Positions 1 to 4,698 of a stretch of 6,387 bases of DNA are shown here, in pieces. Positions within the stretch are counted from its first letter, which is position 1, and each line of letters starts with the position of its first letter. A model generated the notes under the pieces. The model searched no databases and was not told the DNA's origin. It saw only the letters and a list, made by a program, of their open reading frames with translations. This DNA is from Desulfuromonadales bacterium (GTDB lineage Bacteria; Desulfobacterota; Desulfuromonadia; Desulfuromonadales; JACZKF01): assembly GCA_014860175.1 (NCBI GenBank), contig JACZKF010000407.1:1-6387 (forward strand), in the 5' to 3' direction. Position numbers and translations under genes: made by a program.

Positions 1-637
1 ACGTGGCGCCGCCGATTCCCATCAGCAGATCGACCCCGCTCCCCTCCACCGCCGCCGCAATGGCCGGCGCCACGTCGCCATCGCTGATCAGGTGGATGCG
101 GGCGCCCGCTTTGCGAATTTCGGCGACGATCTTGTCATGGCGGGGGCGATCGAGAACGACCACGGTCAGGTCGGCGATGTGGCACCCTTTGGCTTGCGCC
201 ACGCGCCGCAGGTTCTCGGCCGGCGGCAGGTTGATGTCGATGACGCCGCGGGCCGCAGGACCGGTGGCGAGCTTCTCCATATACATATCCGGTGCGTGCA
301 GAAAACCGCCGCGCGGTGCCAGGGCGATGGTGGCGATCGACCCGTTCATCCCTTTGGCACAGATGCTGGTCCCTTCCAGAGGGTCGACGGCGATATCGAC
401 CTCCGGGGGCACTCCGCTGCCGACCTTCTCGCCGATGAACAGCATCGGGGCTTCATCCATCTCCCCTTCACCGATGACCACGGTGCCGTTGATCCCGACC
501 GAGTCAAGACAGCGGCGCATGGCATTGGTGGCCGCCTCGTCGGCGGCATGCTTGTCCCCCTTGCCGACCCAGCGGCCACAGGCCAGGGCGGCAGCTTCAG
601 TAACCCTGACCAGTTCCAGGGCAAGATTGCGATCCAT
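1..637 (-). CDS. glpX: Fructose-1,6-bisphosphatase class II (GlpX), C-terminus cut by window edge
   Basis: Hydrolyses fructose 1,6-bisphosphate to fructose 6-phosphate in cytoplasmic gluconeogenesis. The first 212 residues are visible, read from the ATG at 637-635, against roughly 320-336 for the family; the frame is open at the left edge. The metal and substrate residues known from E. coli GlpX fall at the same numbers: Asp33 (HAADEAAT), Glu57 (IGEGEMDEAPML, 55-66), and Asp85 and Glu88 (DPLEGT, 85-90). The visible part ends in LMGIGGAT (205-212), so the expected Glu213 lies just outside. A TCCTCC block at 643-648 (GGAGGA on the coding strand) is the ribosome binding site and fixes the start. 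The gene is divergent from the rhodanese gene. Identity is secure; only the missing C-terminus is unseen. Confidence 0.96.
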   Translation of the reverse strand, partial: MDRNLALELVRVTEAAALACGRWVGKGDKHAADEAATNAMRRCLDSVGINGTVVIGEGEMDEAPMLFIGEKVGSGVPPEVDIAVDPLEGTSICAKGMNGSIATIALAPRGGFLHAPDMYMEKLATGPAARGVIDINLPPAENLRRVAQAKGCHIADLTVVVLDRPRHDKIVAEIRKAGARIHLISDGDVAPAIAAAVEGSGVDLLMGIGGAT

Positions 638-684
638 GGGCGTCCTCCATGACCGGCCGTGGCGGTCGGTGGCTTCGGAGCGGT

Positions 685-713
685 AATATGCCACGGCCAG
701 CGGATGAAAACAA
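685..713 (-). promoter_or_regulatory. Candidate sigma-70 promoter for glpX
   Basis: On the minus strand TTGTTT (708-713) is followed after exactly 17 bases by CATATT (685-690). The -35 matches 3 of 6 consensus bases and the -10 matches 4 of 6. Transcription would begin near 678, giving a leader of about 40 bases before the glpX ATG at 637. Spacing is ideal but the hexamers are only moderate, so this is a candidate. It lies in the divergent region between glpX and the rhodanese gene. Confidence 0.35.
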
Positions 714-815
714 GACGTGGATGAAAGCGGTGTTTTTGCGCTGGTTAGTATATGAGAAAGGCTATAAACTAGGTACAGAGAAAAAGCGGAGATCATCAAG
801 TAAAAGGAGACATCC

Positions 816-1208
816 ATGTTCGCGTTTCGCAGGAGCCTCGTCGCAGCCTTGCTGCTGAGCCTGGTGGCCGCCCCGGTGGCTGCCCAGGTGCGCAATATAT
901 CGCCAGGGGAAGCGAAGGCGTTGCTGCAGGACAACCCCGGCGTTTTTTTGCTCGATGTCCGTACCTTGGGAGAATATCAGCAGTCTCGCCTGGCGGGCGC
1001 CCGGCTGATCCCCATCGACCAGGTCACCGGGCGCTTGGGGGAGATCCCCCTCGACCGGCCGGTGCTGATCTACTGCGCGGTTGGTTCTCGCAGTGGGCAA
1101 GTGGCCGAATTTCTCTCCCGGCAGGGGGGGGCCGAGATCTACAACCTGTTTGGTGGCATCTGGGGGTGGCGCCTGCGCGGACTGCCGGTGCTCACCGGCG
1201 GCCCATGA
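816..1208 (+). CDS. Exported single-domain rhodanese-like sulfurtransferase
   Basis: A 130-residue protein with one rhodanese domain, expected to carry sulfane sulfur on a cysteine as a persulfide. Residues 1-23 look like a Sec signal peptide: MFAFRR, a hydrophobic stretch (about 8-20), then a V-A-A cleavage site before Gln24. The mature domain would therefore act in the periplasm, like E. coli PspE. The catalytic loop CAVGSRS (87-93) has Cys87 and the C-x-x-G-x-R-S pattern of active sulfurtransferases. Other family landmarks are FLLDVRTLGEY (44-54), GARLIPID (61-68) and the C-terminal YNLFGGIWGWRLRGLPV (109-125). AAGGAGA at 804-810 sits 5 bases before the ATG. The GDPD gene follows after 40 bases. 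The natural sulfur donor and acceptor cannot be read from sequence. Confidence 0.94.
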   Translation: MFAFRRSLVAALLLSLVAAPVAAQVRNISPGEAKALLQDNPGVFLLDVRTLGEYQQSRLAGARLIPIDQVTGRLGEIPLDRPVLIYCAVGSRSGQVAEFLSRQGGAEIYNLFGGIWGWRLRGLPVLTGGP

Positions 1209-1248
1209 GGTCCCCGAGGCGGTTTGCCGGTGCCAGCGGGGGGAGACA

Positions 1249-1983
1249 ATGAACCCCTTTTTCATCTGGGCGCACCGCGGGGCTTCGGCGGTGGCACCGG
1301 AAAATACCCTGGCCGCTTTCCAGTTGGCGGAAGCAGCCGGCGCCGACGGTATTGAGCTCGACATTCAACTGACCCGGGACGGAGTGCCGGTGGTTCTTCA
1401 TGACCTGACCCTGGAGCGCACCACCACCGGCCGAGGCGAGGTCGCCCGCTGCTCCTGGCGGGCGCTGCAGCGGCTGGATGCCGGCAGCTGGTTCGCCCCG
1501 GCCTTTGCCGGCGAAGCGATCCCCCGCCTGGATCAGGTTCTCGCCTGGGCGCAGGACCGCCTGCGCCTCAACCTGGAAATCAAGGATTCGGCGGCAGCTG
1601 CTGCGGTTCTGGATACCCTGCGCGATTTTCCCCAGGCCAACGTTCTGGTCTCCTCCTTTGACCACCCTTTGCTGGAGCGCCTGCGAGGCGACGCCCCCAA
1701 GCTTCCCCTCGGGTTCCTTCTGGAAACCCATCTCTGGCGCCGAGGAGTGCAGCGGGCTGCCGAGTGTGGTGCCCAAAGCCTGCACCCGCGCTGCGACCTG
1801 GTCAGCCGGCCTCTGCTTGCCGCCTGCCGGCAACGCGCTCTGGCCGTCTTCGCCTGGACGGTTGATGACCGCCGGCGGCTGCACTCCTTGCGGCGTCTGG
1901 GTGTCGACGGGGTATTCACCAATCACCCGGCCGCTTCCCGGCAGCTCCTGGGCAGGTCTCGTTCCGGTGAGGCAAGCATTTAG
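1249..1983 (+). CDS. Glycerophosphodiester phosphodiesterase, cytoplasmic UgpQ type
   Basis: Predicted to hydrolyse glycerophosphodiesters (phospholipid deacylation products) to sn-glycerol 3-phosphate and an alcohol. It has 244 residues, close to E. coli UgpQ (about 247), and no signal peptide. The GDPD TIM-barrel motifs are all present: AHRGASAVAPENT (8-20) with His9 and Arg10, GIELDIQLTRDGVPVVLHD (34-52) with Glu36, Asp38 and His51, NLEIKD (108-113), VSSFDHP (134-140), FAWTVDD (201-207) and GVDGVFTNHP (218-227). The ATG at 1249 is preceded by a G-rich GGGAG at 1241-1245. The frame stays open upstream to a TTG at 1081, but that stretch overlaps the rhodanese gene and lacks family similarity. 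It probably shares a transcript with the rhodanese gene; no functional link is obvious. Substrate preference is unknown. Confidence 0.95.
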   Translation: MNPFFIWAHRGASAVAPENTLAAFQLAEAAGADGIELDIQLTRDGVPVVLHDLTLERTTTGRGEVARCSWRALQRLDAGSWFAPAFAGEAIPRLDQVLAWAQDRLRLNLEIKDSAAAAAVLDTLRDFPQANVLVSSFDHPLLERLRGDAPKLPLGFLLETHLWRRGVQRAAECGAQSLHPRCDLVSRPLLAACRQRALAVFAWTVDDRRRLHSLRRLGVDGVFTNHPAASRQLLGRSRSGEASI

Positions 1984-2010
1984 AATCGCAGAAGAATTCG
2001 ATTGGCTCTT

Positions 2011-2039
2011 TTGACTCGGGGCGATCTCCATGTTACAGT
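2011..2039 (+). promoter_or_regulatory. Sigma-70 type promoter upstream of the HAD gene
   Basis: TTGACT (2011-2016, 5 of 6) and TACAGT (2034-2039, 4 of 6) are separated by exactly 17 bases, in the gap after the GDPD stop. Transcription would start near 2045, about 60 bases before the preferred TTG start of the HAD gene. A small perfect hairpin, GGCCT-TGCG-AGGCC (2045-2058), would be at the very 5' end of this mRNA. Confidence 0.55.
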
Positions 2040-2092
2040 AGTGGGGCCTTGCGAGGCCTGAGCGCTTTGTGGGTGCGGACCTTGGCCCGGAC

Positions 2093-2097
2093 AGGAG
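2093..2097 (+). promoter_or_regulatory. Ribosome binding site deciding the HAD start
   Basis: AGGAG at 2093-2097 lies 10 bases before an in-frame TTG at 2108, a little farther than usual. No ATG is available in frame before the catalytic FDLDGT motif. The upstream alternative GTG at 2069 has only a weak GAGG about 12 bases before it. This favours TTG 2108 as the start. Confidence 0.45.
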
Positions 2098-2107
2098 TGT
2101 TTCATCT

Positions 2108-2755
2108 TTGGTTGTCGCCGACCCTCAGCAGATCCGATCGATCATTTTCGATCTCGATGGCACTTTGTATGTCAGCCCTGAAGTCGCCCACCAGATTGAG
2201 GCCATCGGGGACGAGCTGGCGGCGGCCACCCGCGGGGTTTCCCTGGAGGAGGGGCGAGCCTTGCTGCGTGGCGCCCGTCGGCGCCTGGCGGAGACGTACG
2301 AAGAAGAGCCGACCCTCTCCCGGACGCTGATGGAGATGGGAATCGAAATCAGCGACTTCCACCGGGCCATGCAGGAGAAAGTCACTCCAGAGCGGTTCCT
2401 CCAGCACGACCCGGTCCTGTTCGCTCTTCTCGACTCACTGCGGGACAACTGCGAACTGTACATTTACACCAACAATAACCTGCCGCTGGCCCGGAAGATC
2501 CTGGCGCTGCTCGGGGTGGAGGAGCTTTTTTCCCGCCTCTACACCATTGAATTCGGCTGGCAGCCAAAGCCGGACCAGAATGTCCTGGAGCGCATTCTCG
2601 AGGATATCGGCGGCCCACGGGAGAGCTTCCTCTTCGTCGGCGACCGGCACAATATCGACCTGCGCCTGGCCGACTCCTTCGGTATCCCGACCCTGCTGGT
2701 CAGCGAAACCGCCGATCTGCTGCAAATCCACAAGGTCCTCGGGATTTTGCCGTAA
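2108..2755 (+). CDS. HAD superfamily hydrolase, subfamily IA
   Basis: A probable phosphatase that dephosphorylates a small metabolite through an aspartyl-phosphate intermediate. Numbering from TTG 2108 gives 215 residues. Motif I is FDLDGTLYV (14-22) with nucleophile Asp15 and acid/base Asp17. Residues about 23-100 form an insert consistent with a helical C1 cap. Motif II is YIYTNNN (118-124) with Thr121, motif III is Lys154 in QPKPD (152-156), and motif IV is FVGDRHNIDL (176-185) with Asp179 and Asp184. All catalytic positions are kept. The FDLDGTLY plus TNN style resembles the pyrimidine 5'-nucleotidase/YjjG-SDT1 branch, but the substrate is not determined. An alternative GTG at 2069 would add 13 residues with no family character. 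The methyltransferase gene starts 84 bases after the stop. Confidence 0.92.
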   Translation: MVVADPQQIRSIIFDLDGTLYVSPEVAHQIEAIGDELAAATRGVSLEEGRALLRGARRRLAETYEEEPTLSRTLMEMGIEISDFHRAMQEKVTPERFLQHDPVLFALLDSLRDNCELYIYTNNNLPLARKILALLGVEELFSRLYTIEFGWQPKPDQNVLERILEDIGGPRESFLFVGDRHNIDLRLADSFGIPTLLVSETADLLQIHKVLGILP

Positions 2756-2775
2756 CCCCCGCCCCCCATTGACTC

Positions 2776-2803
2776 TCTTGCCTCTTGCCTCTTGCCTCTT
2801 GCC
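2776..2803 (+). repeat. Tandem heptanucleotide array, TCTTGCC x 4
   Basis: Four perfect head-to-tail copies of the 7-base unit TCTTGCC occupy the gap between the HAD stop (2755) and the methyltransferase ribosome binding site (2826-2831). The unit is not a multiple of three and lies outside any accepted coding frame. A TTGACT hexamer (2769-2774) abuts the left side and TAGAAT (2809-2814) follows on the right. From general knowledge, GGCAAGA-type heptamer arrays recur between genes in varied bacterial genomes; I could not check this here. Confidence 0.93.
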
Positions 2804-2814
2804 TGGAGTAGAAT
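2785..2814 (+). promoter_or_regulatory. Possible promoter partly built from the heptamer repeat
   Basis: TAGAAT (2809-2814) matches the -10 consensus at 5 of 6 positions. A TTGCCT hexamer inside the repeat (2785-2790, 4 of 6 to TTGACA) lies 18 bases upstream. The start of transcription would be near 2821, just before the AGGAGG that serves the ATG at 2840. The unit repeats TTGCCT every 7 bases, so only one copy is in register. Read-through from the HAD promoter is the simpler alternative. Confidence 0.25.
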
Positions 2815-2825
2815 GCCGCCGCTCC

Positions 2826-2831
2826 AGGAGG
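2826..2831 (+). promoter_or_regulatory. Strong ribosome binding site fixing the methyltransferase start
   Basis: A perfect AGGAGG lies 8 bases before ATG 2840. The upstream in-frame candidates, TTG 2792 (inside the heptamer repeat) and ATG 2813, lack such a site, so 2840 is the preferred start. Confidence 0.75.
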
Positions 2832-2839
2832 TGCGCCAG

Positions 2840-4003
2840 ATGCAACAGAAATGTGACAGCAGGCCGGAGTTGGAAGCCATCGTTCGACGTCGCATCGCCG
2901 ATGCCGGCGGAATCCCGTTTGTCGACTACATGGAGCTGTGCCTGTACCACCCGCAGCACGGCTACTACATGACGGAGCGCCCACGGATCGGACGGCAGGG
3001 CGATTTTTTCACCTCGTCCAGTGTGCATGCCGCCTTTGGTCGACTGCTGGCTCGCCAGTTGCGCCAGATGTGGGAGATCCTCGGTGAAGGGGAGTTTACC
3101 GTGGCGGAGCAGGGGGCGGGCGAAGGGCACCTGTGCCTCGACATCCTCGACGCCATCGCCGAAGAGGCGCCGGAGTTCTATCGACATCTGCGCTATCGCC
3201 TGGTGGAGATCGGCCCGGCCAGCCGGGGCCGCCAGGGCGACCTCCTTCACCGCCACCGACAGCGGGTCGACTGGTGTTCCCTGAAAGAGCTCGCCGGCAT
3301 GCAGGGGTGTTTTCTGTCCAATGAGCTGGTTGATGCCTTCCCGGTGCATCTGCTGGAGAAGCGAGATGGTGAACTGCGGGAAGTCTATGTGGTCGAGCAT
3401 GGCGGCCAGTTCGGCGAGGAGCTGCGCCCCCCCTCTACCCCCCGGCTGGCCGACCATTTTCGCTGGCTGGGGATAGGGCCGGTGGAGGGGAACCGGGCCG
3501 AAGCCAATCTCGAAGCCGTTCGCTGGTTGCACCAGGTCGCATCGGTCGTGGCCCGCGGCTTCGTCCTGACCATTGACTACGGCTACCCCGCGGGCGAGCT
3601 CTATGCCCCGTTTCGTCGCAATGGCACCCTCATGTGCTATTCGCGCCATACCGCCACCGACGACCCCTATCGGCTGGTCGGCTGCCAGGATATCACCGCC
3701 CACATCGACTTCACCGCCCTGCAGCGGGCCGGGGAGGAAGACGGGCTGCAAACCCTCTATTTCGGTGAACAGTACCGCTTTCTGCTCGCCCTCGGATTTG
3801 TCGAACAGCTGCTGGAGCTGCAGGCGCGGGAGGCCGACGAGCAGAAAGCCCGGGCTCTGCGCATGAGCCTCAAAAATCTGATTCTGCCCGATGGCGGGAT
3901 GGGGGAGACGTTCAAAGTACTGGTGCAGGGAAAAGGGGTCGGCGAGCCGTCGCTGCACTGTGCCCGATCCCTGCGCGATCTGCCGCTGCCGGTTGGCATC
4001 TGA
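2840..4003 (+). CDS. Class I SAM-dependent methyltransferase, MidA/NDUFAF7 (COG1565) family
   Basis: A predicted S-adenosylmethionine-dependent protein methyltransferase of 387 residues, the usual family length, with no signal peptide or membrane segment. Family landmarks in order are GIPFVDYMELCLYHPQHGYY (24-43), GDFFTSSSVHAAFG (54-67), the SAM-binding motif I AEQGAGEGHLCLDIL (89-103), YRLVEIGP (119-126), FLSNELVDAFPVH (158-170), LTIDYGYPAGELY (243-255), and GTLMCYSRHTATDDPY (262-277) followed by GCQDITAHIDF (281-291). The mitochondrial relative NDUFAF7 dimethylates an arginine of complex I subunit NDUFS2; the substrate of bacterial members is not established to my knowledge. The nfu gene follows after 82 bases. 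The family assignment is firm and the substrate unknown. Confidence 0.92.
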   Translation: MQQKCDSRPELEAIVRRRIADAGGIPFVDYMELCLYHPQHGYYMTERPRIGRQGDFFTSSSVHAAFGRLLARQLRQMWEILGEGEFTVAEQGAGEGHLCLDILDAIAEEAPEFYRHLRYRLVEIGPASRGRQGDLLHRHRQRVDWCSLKELAGMQGCFLSNELVDAFPVHLLEKRDGELREVYVVEHGGQFGEELRPPSTPRLADHFRWLGIGPVEGNRAEANLEAVRWLHQVASVVARGFVLTIDYGYPAGELYAPFRRNGTLMCYSRHTATDDPYRLVGCQDITAHIDFTALQRAGEEDGLQTLYFGEQYRFLLALGFVEQLLELQAREADEQKARALRMSLKNLILPDGGMGETFKVLVQGKGVGEPSLHCARSLRDLPLPVGI

Positions 4004-4022
4004 ATCGTAAGCCGCTGCGAGT

Positions 4023-4048
4023 GGGCAAGGGTTGCACCCATTTTGCCC
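4023..4048 (+). repeat. Nested inverted repeat upstream of nfu
   Basis: GGGCAA (4023-4028) pairs with TTGCCC (4043-4048). Inside it GGGT (4029-4032) pairs with ACCC (4036-4039) around a three-base loop, leaving ATT (4040-4042) bulged. It follows the methyltransferase stop by about 20 bases and overlaps the candidate -35 and spacer of the nfu promoter. There is no run of T after it, so it is a poor intrinsic terminator; it could be an operator or a processed mRNA end. Confidence 0.5.
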
Positions 4049-4060
4049 GACGTTTATACT
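4032..4060 (+). promoter_or_regulatory. Candidate promoter of the nfu operon
   Basis: TATACT (4055-4060, 5 of 6 to the -10 consensus) is preceded after 17 bases by TTGCAC (4032-4037, 3 of 6). Transcription would start near 4067, leaving a leader of about 20 bases with AGGAGG (4074-4079) before ATG 4086. The -35 sits inside the inverted repeat at 4023-4048, which would suit repression by a bound protein. Confidence 0.45.
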
Positions 4061-4085
4061 GAAGCAAATTACTAGGAGGTCAAAC

Positions 4086-4307
4086 ATGAAGGACAAGGTA
4101 CAAGAGGTTCTCAATCTGGTTCGCCCGGCGCTGCAGGCCGATGGGGGCGATGTGGAACTGGTCGATGTCTCCAGTGAAGGGGTAGTCAGTGTGCGCCTGA
4201 CCGGCGCCTGTGGTTCCTGTCCGATGTCGACCATGACTTTGAAAATGGGGATCGAGCGGACCCTCAAAGAAAAGATCCCCGCGGTAAAATCCGTGGTCCA
4301 GGTGTAG
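4086..4307 (+). CDS. NifU C-terminal-domain (Nfu-type) iron-sulfur cluster protein
   Basis: A 73-residue stand-alone Nfu domain, which in known relatives binds a [4Fe-4S] cluster across a dimer and passes it to apo-proteins. It opens with MKDKVQEVLNLVRPALQADG, continues GGDVELVDV (20-28) and carries the cluster motif GACGSCPMST (40-49) with Cys42 and Cys45. The following helix TLKMGIERTLKEKIPAV (51-67) is typical. The N-terminal A-type domain of E. coli NfuA and the IscU-like domain of full NifU are absent, as is common for small bacterial Nfu proteins. AGGAGG (4074-4079) lies 6 bases before the ATG. The small gene at 4336 follows after 28 bases and probably shares the transcript. Confidence 0.94.
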   Translation: MKDKVQEVLNLVRPALQADGGDVELVDVSSEGVVSVRLTGACGSCPMSTMTLKMGIERTLKEKIPAVKSVVQV

Positions 4308-4335
4308 CCGCTTTTCTGCCAACAGGGAGGCCGGG

Positions 4336-4530
4336 ATGATCAAGGTGAAGACCTTTGGAGAACCCCTCGAGCCGTTCAAGACCCAGCGGGAATTGAACGA
4401 GTTGGACCTTCGCCTCAATGACTTCATCAGCCGCAACAAGATCAGCAAAGTACTTTCGGTCAGCGACACCACGACCCATGAAAACGGATCGACAATCGGC
4501 CTGATCCGGGTTCTGGTCTACGACGAATGA
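4336..4530 (+). CDS. Small conserved-type protein, resembles the Cse60 family
   Basis: A 64-residue soluble protein with a clear GGGAGG (4325-4330) 5 bases before its ATG. It begins MIKVKTFGEPLE, has a charged helical middle (about 15-35: TQRELNELDLRLNDFISRNK), and ends in a hydrophobic strand GLIRVLVYDE (55-64). This layout, with an N-terminal xKVKxF strand, a helix and a C-terminal xVxVYDE strand in about 60 residues, resembles my recollection of the sporulation protein Cse60 family of Bacillus. That is a by-eye similarity of low to moderate weight. No cysteine, signal peptide or membrane segment is present. It lies 28 bases after nfu and just before a strong hairpin, so it is probably the last gene of the nfu transcript. 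Function unknown. Confidence 0.8.
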   Translation: MIKVKTFGEPLEPFKTQRELNELDLRLNDFISRNKISKVLSVSDTTTHENGSTIGLIRVLVYDE

Positions 4531-4539
4531 TCAAGGGTG

Positions 4540-4573
4540 CCGGAACGGGAGGGGGTCGCCCCTCCCGCTCCGG
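4540..4573 (+). terminator. Strong GC hairpin ending the nfu operon
   Basis: A 15-base stem with one A-C mismatch (4540-4554 with 4559-4573) and a GTCG loop, starting 9 bases after the stop at 4530. The tract after it (GCATTAATCC) is only weakly T-rich, so this may be a less efficient intrinsic terminator or an mRNA-stabilising end. Its place between the small gene and the next promoter (4595) supports a transcription boundary. Confidence 0.65.
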
Positions 4574-4594
4574 GCATTAATCCTCGATTGTCCG

Positions 4595-4623
4595 TTGACT
4601 TGCCGACGCTTCGGGATTATATT
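4595..4623 (+). promoter_or_regulatory. Near-consensus sigma-70 promoter of the activator gene
   Basis: TTGACT (4595-4600, 5 of 6) and TATATT (4618-4623, 5 of 6) are separated by exactly 17 bases. Transcription would start near 4630, leaving a leader of about 69 bases to the GTG start at 4699. The leader holds a perfect 8-base palindrome GAAATTTC (4651-4658). The activator itself thus appears to be made from a housekeeping promoter. Confidence 0.65.
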
Positions 4624-4698
4624 CCTGCCTGTAAGTTCTCCCTTTCGCTAGAAATTTCCGCCGTTTTCCAAATTGAATAATCATTTCTGGGAGTTCAC

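Noticed and set aside
3..686. 227-codon plus-strand frame on the left edge
   Set aside because: Antisense to glpX, whose metal-binding residues match the known enzyme position by position.
736..768. Possible rhodanese promoter: TTGCGC (736-741) and TATAAA (763-768)
   Set aside because: The spacing is 21 bases, too long for sigma-70, and no better -35 is found 16-18 bases upstream of TATAAA. A promoter is likely somewhere in this AT-richer stretch but I cannot place it.
1081..1248. Extension of the GDPD gene back to TTG 1081
   Set aside because: It would overlap the rhodanese gene out of frame and adds 56 residues without similarity to GDPD proteins; ATG 1249 places AHRGAS close to the N-terminus as in the family.
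2435..4267. 610-codon open frame on the minus strand across the HAD, methyltransferase and nfu genes
   Set aside because: It lies antisense to three plus-strand genes with complete family motifs and good ribosome binding sites. Its translation shows no recognisable domain and it runs through the heptamer repeat. It is a by-product of high GC.
4613..4628. Possible sigma-54 (-24/-12) site upstream of the activator gene
   Set aside because: GG and GC are 11 rather than 10 bases apart and the flanks do not match TGGCAC/TTGC. The same bases fit a near-consensus sigma-70 promoter much better.
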